Part shown: piece after piece, positions 1 through 8,046 of the stretch
Position numbering within the stretch: the first letter of the stretch is position 1
Layout: each line of letters opens with the position of its first letter
Source: Gammaproteobacteria bacterium
GTDB lineage: Bacteria; Pseudomonadota; Gammaproteobacteria; Steroidobacterales; GCA-2729495
Direction of reading: 5' to 3'
Assembly: GCA_023150055.1 (NCBI GenBank)
Contig: JAKLLP010000024.1
Location: forward strand, 1-13,000
Length of the DNA: 13,000 nt
The notes under the pieces: generated by a model
What the model saw: the letters and a program-made list of their open reading frames with translations, nothing else
Databases searched by the model: none
Told to the model about the DNA's origin: nothing
Program-made: the position numbers and the translations under genes

Positions 1-145
1 TGCCGAGATTGATCCGCACGAGTATCGCGATCAGCAAAAAAATCGGTACGGTCACGACGAGCAGGAAAGCGGCGGCAACGGCATCGAGCAGGCGCTTGAC
101 CGTGCGATACGGCTGCTTCGGAGCTGAGGCTGCGATGGTGTCCAA
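1..145 (-). CDS. Phosphoglycosyl transferase (PglC/WcaJ-type sugar transferase), N-terminal fragment
   Basis: Only the first 48 codons are inside the window; the gene continues past the left edge. The fragment has a basic stretch with the family signature KRLLDA (residues 17-22), then a hydrophobic segment (about 23-43) ending in LVRINLG. This matches the membrane-reentrant helix that opens bacterial sugar transferases of the PglC/WcaJ/WbaP C-terminal type, which move a sugar-1-phosphate from UDP-sugar to undecaprenyl phosphate. Two in-frame TGA codons lie just upstream, so the only good start is TTG at 145. It is preceded by AGGG about 7 nt away. The start is 31 nt after the stop of the upstream membrane glycosyltransferase gene, consistent with the last visible gene of the same operon. 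No long N-terminal membrane domain is present, so it looks like the short PglC class. The catalytic part is not visible, and sugar specificity cannot be read. Confidence 0.8.
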   Translation of the reverse strand, partial: MDTIAASAPKQPYRTVKRLLDAVAAAFLLVVTVPIFLLIAILVRINLG

Positions 146-176
146 TCAAACGCCCTGTTGCGATCCTCAACCGCAC

Positions 177-2570
177 TCACGGAATGACGAGGCAAGTGAG
201 CCGCACCGACTCCACCGTGACCGCGGAACTGCCCGCATGCTCGAACTCGAACCACACCTGCCGTGCACCCGGCGGAAGCGCGATCCTCGCCGCGAGACTA
301 CGACGATCCTGCGCGTCCGACAGGAAGAAGTCCGCGATCTGGCGGCGACTGGTTCGTGGAGCGGAGCCGGAACCGTTCTCCACCGTCACCCAGACGCGGA
401 CGCTGCCTCGGCCCGAGACAGTGTAGCCGAGGACGTGCTCTTCGCAGGCGTTCGGCAGAACTGCTGGAGACCTGAGCGCAATCGCCCGATCACGATGAAA
501 GAGCCCGCCGAGTTCCGGAGCAACGGACCTACCGTCGGCGGGCAATGGCCCGGCGCTGAGGACGACGGACGCGAGCGCCTTGCGGCCGCCGATGACGAGC
601 TTGTAGCTGCGCTCCCAGTGCGAGACTGACGGCGACAGGTCGTCCGTCCGGCGGGGCCGCAATCCCGAGTCTCCCATACGGAACACCTGCACCCCTAAGT
701 CACCTGAGATCCGGGTGAACAGCCTGGGATCCGCGAGCAGTGAGGCGAGCTGGCTGTTGAAGACCGGCGGCAGGAAGCTCTCGGGCAAGTGCACGTGCTC
801 CACCCCCAGTCGACGCAGTTCGGACAGCGCCACGTCTGCCGAGGTCGCCGCGTAGAACGGCAGCAGGCGCGGGTCGAGGACGCTCACCATCCTGGACTCT
901 ACGAAGTAGAGATCGCCCGGGCGCATCGACAGCACACCCGTCGACGACGCCAACTCGTCGCGCACCCGCCACAGGGGCGCAATCGCGGGCTCGGACTGCG
1001 CCACTGGCGGTATGGACCAGGAATCACTGCCGCCCACGGCGGCTCGCGCGAGCGGAAACGCCAGACAAACGGCCGCCTGCAGCACCAAGACCACGGACAG
1101 CAGCGCCCGCCCTGCTCCTGAATGCACAGCTCCGTTGGTTGCCGTGCCTGGAGCGTCAGCGGACGACGACGCACCCCATATCGAAGCAACCACCAGCGCG
1201 ACCGCGGGCAGCACGACGAGCAGGTAGCGCTCGTTTTTGATCAATATCTCTTCACCGGCGAGGACCATTACGAGTACACCCGCGTGATAACACGCGATGA
1301 GCAGGATGGCGGCGACCATGCCGCGCGACCACACCGGGACACGCCCGGACACGAAGGCCGCGAACCCGCCGCTGAACGCAACGGACAGCACCCGTGCAAG
1401 CGCGAGCAGCATCAACCAGAAGACAGCGCCGTAGGCCTCGGGTGCAAACCAGCCCTTCAGGAGTCCGTACTGCGCGACGGCCGCCGGCAGGTCGATGCCG
1501 CGCATGATCGTGAAGTAGTCGCCCCAGGCCTGTGCAGCAATCTGGAAGACTGCGGGGTTGTCCCCGACGACGACGCCGAGCGTGGCGAGGTTGCGCAGGT
1601 AGGGCCAGGCAGCCACGAGCAGCATGACCAGGGCGGCAAGTCCCAGTTCCCGCAGGCGGCGCAGCGGCGCGTGCAGACCCCAGCGCCAGGCGAAGACCGC
1701 GGCGAATAGCGGCACGAAAAGCACGGCCTCCGAATGCGTGTAGAGCGACACGCCGAGTGCGGCACCGGCCACCACCGAGCGTCGGGTCGAAGAGCCACCG
1801 ACCCAGCAAGCGACCGCGAGAAGCATTGCCGACGCACTGACAGGCAGCGCGTCTATGAGACCGGCGGCCGTGCCGAGAAACAGCAATGGAGCGGTTACGA
1901 GCAACAGCGATGCGAGCAGCGCCGTTCGTACACCGATCCAGAGGCCGGATGCGAACGTGAAGGCAGCCGCTGAAGCCAGGAACCAGGGCGCGACCCAGCG
2001 ACCGAGGCCGATCGCATCGGCGGAATTCAGCATCGCATGGCTGAGATACAGCAGGGCCGGGTACAGAGGCGGGTGGGTCCATGGCAGGTAGGCGCCATAG
2101 GCGTTGCCCGCCGGATCCAGCACCGGCAAGGCCGCGAGGCTCCGTTCGTCAAACAGGATTCTCGCCATGAGCGCGTACTCGAGTGCGTCGTTCTGAGTGA
2201 ATGGCGTAAGGCTCACGACGACGCCGATCATGAGCGCAATGGCCATGCACACGCCGATGAGGATCCGCACGTCGTTTCTCTGTGCGGAAGGAATCATCGA
2301 CATCGATGCAATGCTGTTGCGAAGCGCCACGACCAGCGCCACCATGCTCGCGAGCACCAGAAACAGATGAAGCCGCGGTTCGGCGCCGGGCAAGATCAGC
2401 AGCACGGCCAGCGCGAGCGCCCCGAGGCAGAAGGGTGAGAGGCCGATCGCCAACGCGAGACGGACCGACCACGCATTTCGGCTACGACGCAGAGGCAGGA
2501 TCCCCGCCACACCAGCACCAGTCAGAAGGGCCCCAGCTAGCATCGCCGGAGCGGCGATCCACTCAAGCAT
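177..2570 (-). CDS. GT-C fold membrane glycosyltransferase (GT39/ArnT-like) with periplasmic C-terminal domain
   Basis: A 797-residue integral membrane protein. The first ~520 residues are mostly hydrophobic helices. Acidic residues in a predicted first external loop (NDALEY, D128 and E131) and the THPPLYPALLYL motif (165-176) are typical of GT-C enzymes of the ArnT/GT39 group, which use polyprenyl-phosphate-linked sugars on the periplasmic face. After the last helix come about 275 soluble residues. The final ~145 (about 655-797) look like a beta-sandwich, with short alternating strands such as GSVRVWVTVE and ARQVWFEFEH. The ATG at 2570 overlaps the end of the flippase gene by 8 nt and has GGGAG 5 nt upstream, so the start is firm. 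In this operon it may add a side sugar to the repeat unit after flipping, possibly using the product of the GT2 gene. Substrate and acceptor are unknown. It could alternatively act as a polymerase-like enzyme. Confidence 0.8.
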   Translation of the reverse strand: MLEWIAAPAMLAGALLTGAGVAGILPLRRSRNAWSVRLALAIGLSPFCLGALALAVLLILPGAEPRLHLFLVLASMVALVVALRNSIASMSMIPSAQRNDVRILIGVCMAIALMIGVVVSLTPFTQNDALEYALMARILFDERSLAALPVLDPAGNAYGAYLPWTHPPLYPALLYLSHAMLNSADAIGLGRWVAPWFLASAAAFTFASGLWIGVRTALLASLLLVTAPLLFLGTAAGLIDALPVSASAMLLAVACWVGGSSTRRSVVAGAALGVSLYTHSEAVLFVPLFAAVFAWRWGLHAPLRRLRELGLAALVMLLVAAWPYLRNLATLGVVVGDNPAVFQIAAQAWGDYFTIMRGIDLPAAVAQYGLLKGWFAPEAYGAVFWLMLLALARVLSVAFSGGFAAFVSGRVPVWSRGMVAAILLIACYHAGVLVMVLAGEEILIKNERYLLVVLPAVALVVASIWGASSSADAPGTATNGAVHSGAGRALLSVVLVLQAAVCLAFPLARAAVGGSDSWSIPPVAQSEPAIAPLWRVRDELASSTGVLSMRPGDLYFVESRMVSVLDPRLLPFYAATSADVALSELRRLGVEHVHLPESFLPPVFNSQLASLLADPRLFTRISGDLGVQVFRMGDSGLRPRRTDDLSPSVSHWERSYKLVIGGRKALASVVLSAGPLPADGRSVAPELGGLFHRDRAIALRSPAVLPNACEEHVLGYTVSGRGSVRVWVTVENGSGSAPRTSRRQIADFFLSDAQDRRSLAARIALPPGARQVWFEFEHAGSSAVTVESVRLTCLVIP

Positions 2571-3876
2571 GGCCGCTCCCGATCCGGGAGTTGCGGAGCA
2601 TGTCCCAGCCGGCGTGACGCCGCCCGAAGGCGGTCAGCGCCGCCATCGCGCACAGTGTGCCGCTCGCAACGCCCAGGGCTGCGCCGACGATGCCCAGCAC
2701 CGGAACGAGCGTCGTACCGACCAGGATGCTGGCGCTGACGAGCACGAGATTCTGGAGGGACTGCAGAATCGGAAACCCTGCGGCCAGCATCAGGTTGTCG
2801 AAGGGCAGCAACGGCGACGCGAGCGTGATGCCGCCGAGCAGTACCAGCAGCGGCACCAGTCCTTCCTCAAAGCCCTTGCCGCCAACGAAAAACTCCACTG
2901 CAACCAGGTAACCGGCAACGGTCACGAGCGACAGAACGGCGACACCCGGCATGACGAAGCGTTGTGACACACCCAACAGTCGCTGGCACTCGGCCCAGTC
3001 ACCGTCGTGATGCGCAGCAACCAGCATCGGTGTGATATTGACGCGCAGCATGGCAATCACGTGATAGATACCGTCGTACAGCATCGAGGCGAAACTGTAG
3101 ATGCCGACCTCACGCTCCGACAGCAATACGCCGATCAGCAGCACGTCCACCCGGCTGTTGAACTCGAGCAGGGCCCCGGAGGGGAGGCTGCGCAGGCCGA
3201 AATCGAAATGCCGCTTGACCCACCGACGCCCCCAGTCCGGACCACGCAACTCGCCGAGCTGCCACAGGTATAACAGCGCTGCCGCTGTCGTCAGACTTTC
3301 CGCGACGATGAAGGCGTAGGACGCCACGACAAAACTGCGATCCGAAAACGCGATGAGACAGACCCACGCTGCCACGAGCACGTAGCGCGTGGCCTGGAGC
3401 GTCGCGAACATGCGCATGTGCCGCAGCCCATTGATGTGTCCGATCAGCACCTTGTTGAGCGGAAACAGGGTCAGCCCGACGCCGGCCGCGGCGACGGCAT
3501 CCGCGCTCTGGCGGCTGCCAAAAGCGAATTCGAACACGGGGCGTCCCGCGACGACCAGCAGCGCCACCGTGATGCCTAGCGCGGCCGCGAGCAGCGCCGC
3601 ACAACGCAGCATCGCGGCCCGCTCCGCGGCATCCGACTGCAGGCGTGCCGCCGATCGCATCACTGAGTAGTGGATCCCCAGCGCCGCCAGCTGTGAAGCG
3701 ACGATATACACGGCATACGAAAGATTGAAGACGCCGAGATCCTCGGCCCCGCGAACGACGGCCACGATCACGTTGATCGCGAGACCGCTGATGGTCAGGA
3801 CGACGAAGCTGCCCAGCGTCCAGCCCACATCTCGGGACAGCTTGCGATTGGCCGTGAGTGCGTCGAATGCCCCCAA
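2563..3876 (-). CDS. wzx: Wzx-type polysaccharide flippase (MOP superfamily)
   Basis: A strongly hydrophobic protein of 437 residues from the chosen start, with about 12-14 helices spread along its length, the usual size and pattern of Wzx/RfbX flippases. Near the N-terminus RDVGWTLGSFVVLTISG leads into the first helix, followed by VVRGAEDLGVFNLSYAVY, similar to the R-G-x-x-x-G-x-F/Y-x-x-x-x-x motif of MOP proteins. The longest open frame begins at an ATG at 3975, but that stretch lies within the last codons of the amidotransferase gene and reads as low-quality sequence. A TTG at 3876, with purine-rich GGAGGGCGGAGCGGG just upstream, lies 28 nt after that gene's stop and is the likelier start. 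The gene's 3' end overlaps the next ATG by 8 nt. It should move undecaprenyl-PP-linked repeat units across the inner membrane. Confidence 0.87.
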   Translation of the reverse strand: MGAFDALTANRKLSRDVGWTLGSFVVLTISGLAINVIVAVVRGAEDLGVFNLSYAVYIVASQLAALGIHYSVMRSAARLQSDAAERAAMLRCAALLAAALGITVALLVVAGRPVFEFAFGSRQSADAVAAAGVGLTLFPLNKVLIGHINGLRHMRMFATLQATRYVLVAAWVCLIAFSDRSFVVASYAFIVAESLTTAAALLYLWQLGELRGPDWGRRWVKRHFDFGLRSLPSGALLEFNSRVDVLLIGVLLSEREVGIYSFASMLYDGIYHVIAMLRVNITPMLVAAHHDGDWAECQRLLGVSQRFVMPGVAVLSLVTVAGYLVAVEFFVGGKGFEEGLVPLLVLLGGITLASPLLPFDNLMLAAGFPILQSLQNLVLVSASILVGTTLVPVLGIVGAALGVASGTLCAMAALTAFGRRHAGWDMLRNSRIGSGHA

Positions 3877-3904
3877 GTGACTACCCGCTCCGCCCTCCAG
3901 GGCC

Positions 3905-5824
3905 TCAGGCGAGCTTCGGGATGCGATTGATGCGGACCAGCGCTTCGTCCAGGCTGAACCCCACCAGCTGTGCATATTCGCGCATCGACTCCATGCGGGG
4001 CCTGTTCTCCTCCTGGACCAGTTCCAGCGCCCGCTCGCGCGTAATCAGACCACGGCGGATCTGGTTGCTGCGGAAGGTGTCATGCTCGGAAAATCCGGCC
4101 ACCGTGTAGTAGATGAAGTTGTAGAACGAGGCGGTGCCATCGCCGATGCGCCAGGTGCTTGCGGAATCACCTGCCGACTCCCAGCCGTAGTGTTCGCTCA
4201 GGGTGGCGGCGATGCGCGCCTCATCCCAGTCGAGGTAGCGATACAGGTAGAGAAATTCCCCGCGGCGCAGGTACGTGGAGTAGAAAGCGAAAAAAGTGTC
4301 GAACAGGGATCGATTCAGGTACGCGGGATTGAGCAGGAAGTTGCGGCCGTAGTACGCAAGCAGTTTCGCCTTGCCCAAGTTGTCCAGGCCGACCATGGTG
4401 TTGTGGCTGTGGTCCTTCACGCCGCAGAATCCGGTCTTGAAGCGTGTCACCTCGAGGTTGTTGCCGCCGCAAAAGATCACCAGTCCAATGCCCGTCTGCC
4501 GGGAAACCTCGCTTGCATAATGGAAAAACTGCTTGTCGCCCGCCATGAACAACGGAATCATCCCGAGTTCGGGTCGCTTGAGCCACGCGTTGATGTTGAG
4601 CCGAATATTGCGGCGCTTGGCGACGATATCGGCCGACCGGATGATGTGCTCGACCCCGAGCTTCTCGCAAACGCGCGAGCAGTTGCGACGGGCCTCGTCC
4701 GTGACCATGGCCCAGTCGTAGGTGTAGGCCACGGGCGTCATGCCGAACTCACGTTTGATCATGTGCAGGCCGTAGCAGCTGTCGCGACCGCCGCTCAGCG
4801 CAACGATGCAGTCCGCCTTGCGGCCGTCGCCCCGGTACTTCGCCAGTATGGCCGCGAGCGCCTCGTGGCCCTCTGCCGAGTGCAGCCGCGGGTCGTCCTC
4901 GCGGCAGTAGCTGCAGACACCGTCCGCGTCGAACGTGATGAACGGAAAAGTGTGCGGCAGGATGCAGCGGGTGCAGCGGCGTAATTCGCCACGGGGCGGA
5001 TTTACATCCGTGATGACGGCGGGGGCAGCCGCCGGTGCCGTGTGCCGTGACGGTGGCGCACCCAGATCGAAAACCGTGGTGGCGAGGGTGGCGATCGAGA
5101 CCTCTATTCCACCGCCGACCGGTACCTTCATTGGCCCGTGCTGCGCGGCATCGGTATGGCCGCTCGATGCCAGGACCTCGCGGAGGAAGTACCCCTCGGA
5201 TGCGAACAGCAGGAGGCCCTGCTCTTGCAGCAGCGCCCAGTAGAGCGATCCGACGTTCGTCGCGAGCCACAGGCTGCGCCGACTGGTGCTCAGGCAGGCG
5301 ACGTTCGCCTCGCCGTCGATCAGGCCGTATACCTTTGAAACCGCATCTGTCGGATCCATACCCCCGGCAACGAAGCGATCAGCGATCCGAAAGAAGACCT
5401 CGGTGTCGACCTTCGACGTCCGCGGCATTGGTGCGTGCTGCTGCCAGAGATCAGACTCGTTGACAATGATTCCGTTATGAACACCGACAAACCTTTCGGA
5501 AGCAACCGGCTGGTTGTTCTCCGCCAGGCCCTGCGTACCGTTGGTGACGAGACGCGAGTGGCCGATGATGGCGACGCCGCCATCCTCCGTACGGTCCGCC
5601 AGCGCTTCATCGAGCAGAAACGTCGCCTTGGGTCCGCGCAGCGTGTTGCGGATCGAACCGGCTGATCGCATGTACCTGAGGCCGGCAGCATCCGACACGG
5701 CGAGGCCCGAGGCCTCGCTGCCACGCCGCTCCGACGCGTGGGCGAGCCCTACCAGCAGCTTCCGGGCCAGTGCACGATCCGCTGTAGCGCCGCCCGTTGC
5801 GACGATTCCGAAAATCCCGCACAT
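3905..5824 (-). CDS. Sugar amidotransferase: class II glutaminase fused to zinc-ribbon and PP-loop synthetase
   Basis: A 639-residue two-part enzyme. Residues 1-~250 are an Ntn-type class II glutamine amidotransferase: the start MCGIFGIV puts the nucleophile at Cys2, and RRG (33-35), GHSRLVTNG (88-96), VHNGIIVNE (115-123) and DTE (140-142) resemble the GlmS glutaminase. A linker leads to CTRC (284-287) and CSYC (304-307), a four-cysteine metal-site pattern, and then the PP-loop SGGRDS (344-349), the arrangement seen in WbpG-like N-acetyl sugar amidotransferases. Such enzymes adenylate a carbonyl on a nucleotide sugar and replace oxygen with ammonia, giving a uronamide or an acetamidine. Here ammonia would come from the fused domain rather than separate HisH/HisF-like partners. 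The size is close to that recalled for WbpS/WbtH O-antigen amidotransferases. The ATG abuts the TAG of the GT2 gene directly. Which group is amidated cannot be told. AsnB activity is unlikely given the cysteine region and the locus. Confidence 0.85.
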   Translation of the reverse strand: MCGIFGIVATGGATADRALARKLLVGLAHASERRGSEASGLAVSDAAGLRYMRSAGSIRNTLRGPKATFLLDEALADRTEDGGVAIIGHSRLVTNGTQGLAENNQPVASERFVGVHNGIIVNESDLWQQHAPMPRTSKVDTEVFFRIADRFVAGGMDPTDAVSKVYGLIDGEANVACLSTSRRSLWLATNVGSLYWALLQEQGLLLFASEGYFLREVLASSGHTDAAQHGPMKVPVGGGIEVSIATLATTVFDLGAPPSRHTAPAAAPAVITDVNPPRGELRRCTRCILPHTFPFITFDADGVCSYCREDDPRLHSAEGHEALAAILAKYRGDGRKADCIVALSGGRDSCYGLHMIKREFGMTPVAYTYDWAMVTDEARRNCSRVCEKLGVEHIIRSADIVAKRRNIRLNINAWLKRPELGMIPLFMAGDKQFFHYASEVSRQTGIGLVIFCGGNNLEVTRFKTGFCGVKDHSHNTMVGLDNLGKAKLLAYYGRNFLLNPAYLNRSLFDTFFAFYSTYLRRGEFLYLYRYLDWDEARIAATLSEHYGWESAGDSASTWRIGDGTASFYNFIYYTVAGFSEHDTFRSNQIRRGLITRERALELVQEENRPRMESMREYAQLVGFSLDEALVRINRIPKLA

Positions 5825-6823
5825 CTACTTGAGCGCCTCGTCGGCACGCCCGGAGCGTCGCCTGATTGCGAGCAGGATCCGCTCCTGATTTGCCCGTATC
5901 CGGTCCAGCATGTCGGCAACAACTCCCACCACCAGGAACAGCACCGACATGCCCGTGAGAAACGCCGAGAGGAACCCCGCGTAGAGGTATCCCGTGAACT
6001 TACCCGTCGTCAGGTAGTGCCAGAAGAACAGGCCGCCGAACGCCAGCGCGGGAATCGCCAGCAGTAATGCGATCCCCCAGAAGAAGCGCAGCGGAAAATA
6101 GTCGCGATAGCCCCGCAGGATGATCTTCAGCGCATTTACGGCATAGCGCCAAATGCTGCCGGCAACGCGCGACTTGCGGTCGGCGAAATACTTTACCTGG
6201 ATCGGCACCTCGGCAATCTCGATACGCTTGGCGGCGAAATCGAGAAATGTCTCTTGCGTGTAGGTAAAGGCCCCGTGCAGGCTGAGTCGCAACAGGGCGT
6301 CGCGGGAGTAACATCGAAAGCCACAACTGACGTCCGCGAATCGCCTGCGTACCAGACTGCTGATGAGGGCGCTCATCATGCGGTTTCCGTGCAGCTTGAC
6401 ACGGGGCATGTCCGGAATCATGCGCGCATCGATGAACCGCGACGCCGTAGCCATCTCGGCCTGCCCATTGACGACGGGCGCCACAAGCTTGGGAATGTCC
6501 TGCGGGTCGAACTGCCGATCGCCATCAATATTGACCATCAATTGATAGTCGTTCTCCAGCGCATAATCGACCGCCGACTGGAACGCAGAGCCGACCCCGC
6601 GGTTGCGGGTATGTCGGACCACGCGCGCACCTACGGCCTCCGCTCGCGCCCCGGTGTCGTCGGTCGACCCGTCGTCAACAACGAGCACATCGACGCGGCC
6701 GACGCTCGGAATTCTTCGAGGCACGGCCTCAACCACCTCAGCGATGGTCGCCGCCTCGTTGAGACAGGGGATGGCGACCAGCAAGGCAGGCGCGCCAGCG
6801 CGGATCAATTGTCGATCATTCAT
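5825..6823 (-). CDS. GT2 glycosyltransferase with two C-terminal TM helices (DPM1/GtrB-like)
   Basis: A 332-residue GT-A fold enzyme. It has the family 2 opening LLVAIPCLNEAATI (14-27), VVDDGSTDDT (48-57) for nucleotide binding, and NIDGDRQFDP (98-107), whose DGD supplies the metal-binding acidic residues. NRGVGSA (74-80) and SCGFRCYSRDAL (166-177) are also typical of polyprenyl-phosphate-sugar synthases. Two hydrophobic helices follow (about 246-268 and 280-303), the topology of GtrB/DPM1-type proteins that make undecaprenyl-P-sugar at the inner leaflet. The final 25 residues are basic. The gene starts with an ATGA overlap on the preceding Wzy-like gene and ends with TAG directly followed by the next ATG, so all three are coupled. 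Undecaprenyl phosphate as acceptor is an inference from topology and from the nearby GT-C enzyme; it could instead extend the repeat unit. The sugar donor is unknown. Confidence 0.85.
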   Translation of the reverse strand: MNDRQLIRAGAPALLVAIPCLNEAATIAEVVEAVPRRIPSVGRVDVLVVDDGSTDDTGARAEAVGARVVRHTRNRGVGSAFQSAVDYALENDYQLMVNIDGDRQFDPQDIPKLVAPVVNGQAEMATASRFIDARMIPDMPRVKLHGNRMMSALISSLVRRRFADVSCGFRCYSRDALLRLSLHGAFTYTQETFLDFAAKRIEIAEVPIQVKYFADRKSRVAGSIWRYAVNALKIILRGYRDYFPLRFFWGIALLLAIPALAFGGLFFWHYLTTGKFTGYLYAGFLSAFLTGMSVLFLVVGVVADMLDRIRANQERILLAIRRRSGRADEALK

Positions 6824-8046
6824 GCGGTCGGCCCCCTGGGGGTGGCGGTGTTGCGTCGCTCACCAAAGCGAAGGTGCCAGCGGCTGGTGACGGCACCCAA
6901 ACAGGCAAATACCAGCCAGAACCGCGTATCGGCCAGACCGCCACTGACCTGCTGGCACAAGGCCAGGAAGGTGCCCATGGCGACAATCATGGCGTTGCGC
7001 GACAGGAGAAAGGCAAAGTACGGCACGGCGGCGACGGTACCGAGCAACAGGCCGCCCTCGAGCAGGACCTCGAGAAAGAAATTGTGAGGATACTCAGCCC
7101 AGAAAAGCCCGGAGAGCGGCATCCACGAACCCAGACCTATGCCAAACGGGTTTTCCCCGATCATCTGCGTCGCGGTCGAGAACAGCAGCACACGGCTGCC
7201 AACGCTACCGTAGTTCTCGCCGCTCAGTCCGCTGTCGAACACCGTCACCGCTATAAAAAAGCGCCTGAAGAACTCGATATCGCGCAGCTGGTCCACAAGC
7301 AGACTGAGCGGGATGACGACACAACCGAGGCCGATCAGGGCAACGACCCTGCCCTTCGGTCCGAGCCGCAGCCACCCGGTGCCGAGGCTCACCAGCAGCA
7401 GGAACAGCAGCGGACCCTTGGACTGGGTCCACAGTACCGCCAGCGCGAAAATGACGATGCCCAGCCAGCGAAGCGGACCGCGCAGCAGGAATCCCGACAG
7501 CAATGCCGCCAGCCCCATCTGACGCGCAAAGACATTCGGGCCGTTCAGCAGGAAATTCACCTCACGATCGAAGAAGCCGTTCTGAATCTTGTAGGCAATT
7601 GCAGCAACCAGCAGGGCCGCGAGCAACAGCAACCAGATCCTGAACGTTCTATGGATACCGATATGAGCCAGCGAAAACGCCAGGAGGAGACTGCCCGTGG
7701 CAGCAGAGGCGGTGAGATCCAGCAGCGTCGAGGCACCCCAGACGACGTCCCGGCTCCACAGCAGCGTCACGGCGAGCGGCAGTACGAGTCCGATAACGAT
7801 GAAAATGCCACGCCGCGCGGGGAGGGATAAAGGCAGCGCGAGAGCGAACAACACTGTTTGCACCAGCAAGAAGGTATTGAGCGGAACGCCGTCCAGCATC
7901 AGGCGCAGATCAGGAAGAACCTGCCCGATCATCAGCACGATCAGCGCCAGGGCACTACTGAGCTGAGCAGCAGGGACTACGGTATCACCAGGCGACATGA
8001 CGGAACCGGCTGAAACCGGATCGCGTACGGCAAGCGACCCGGTCAT
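6820..8046 (-). CDS. wzy: O-antigen polymerase/ligase family membrane protein (Wzy-like)
   Basis: A 408-residue membrane protein with about 10-12 helices. The large hydrophilic loop near residues 250-325 carries the hallmarks of the O-antigen ligase/polymerase superfamily (Wzy_C): QSKGPLL (208-214) before it, SVGSRVLLFS (281-290), NPFGIGLGSW (299-308) and YPHNFFLEVLLEGG (319-332) with the conserved His321 and Glu326. These proteins join undecaprenyl-PP-linked glycans on the periplasmic side, either polymerising repeat units (Wzy) or ligating them to lipid A core (WaaL). The position directly after wzz in a cluster with wzx favours Wzy, but sequence alone does not separate the two. The ATG at 8046 overlaps the wzz stop as ATGA, and the 3' end overlaps the GT2 start the same way. 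The first ~28 residues are polar and weakly conserved in appearance, so a start slightly downstream is possible. Confidence 0.82.
   Translation of the reverse strand: MTGSLAVRDPVSAGSVMSPGDTVVPAAQLSSALALIVLMIGQVLPDLRLMLDGVPLNTFLLVQTVLFALALPLSLPARRGIFIVIGLVLPLAVTLLWSRDVVWGASTLLDLTASAATGSLLLAFSLAHIGIHRTFRIWLLLLAALLVAAIAYKIQNGFFDREVNFLLNGPNVFARQMGLAALLSGFLLRGPLRWLGIVIFALAVLWTQSKGPLLFLLLVSLGTGWLRLGPKGRVVALIGLGCVVIPLSLLVDQLRDIEFFRRFFIAVTVFDSGLSGENYGSVGSRVLLFSTATQMIGENPFGIGLGSWMPLSGLFWAEYPHNFFLEVLLEGGLLLGTVAAVPYFAFLLSRNAMIVAMGTFLALCQQVSGGLADTRFWLVFACLGAVTSRWHLRFGERRNTATPRGPTA

Noticed and set aside
9..629. 206-codon plus-strand frame at the left edge
   Set aside because: Antisense to the GT-C gene end and the sugar-transferase start; composition is random.
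4082..4984. 300-codon plus-strand frame opposite the amidotransferase gene
   Set aside because: It is antisense to a gene with clear catalytic motifs, has no recognisable domain and is of the kind expected in GC-rich DNA.
3905..5824. Asparagine synthetase (AsnB) call for the amidotransferase
   Set aside because: The glutaminase motifs are GlmS-like, the cysteine pairs before the PP-loop are absent in AsnB, and the gene sits inside a polysaccharide operon.
6254..7087. 277-codon plus-strand frame across the GT2/Wzy junction
   Set aside because: Antisense to two recognised genes and spans their boundary; no domain seen.
6874..7830. 318-codon plus-strand frame opposite the Wzy-like gene
   Set aside because: Extremely rich in Q, R and E without hydrophobic core; a shadow of hydrophobic codons on the other strand.
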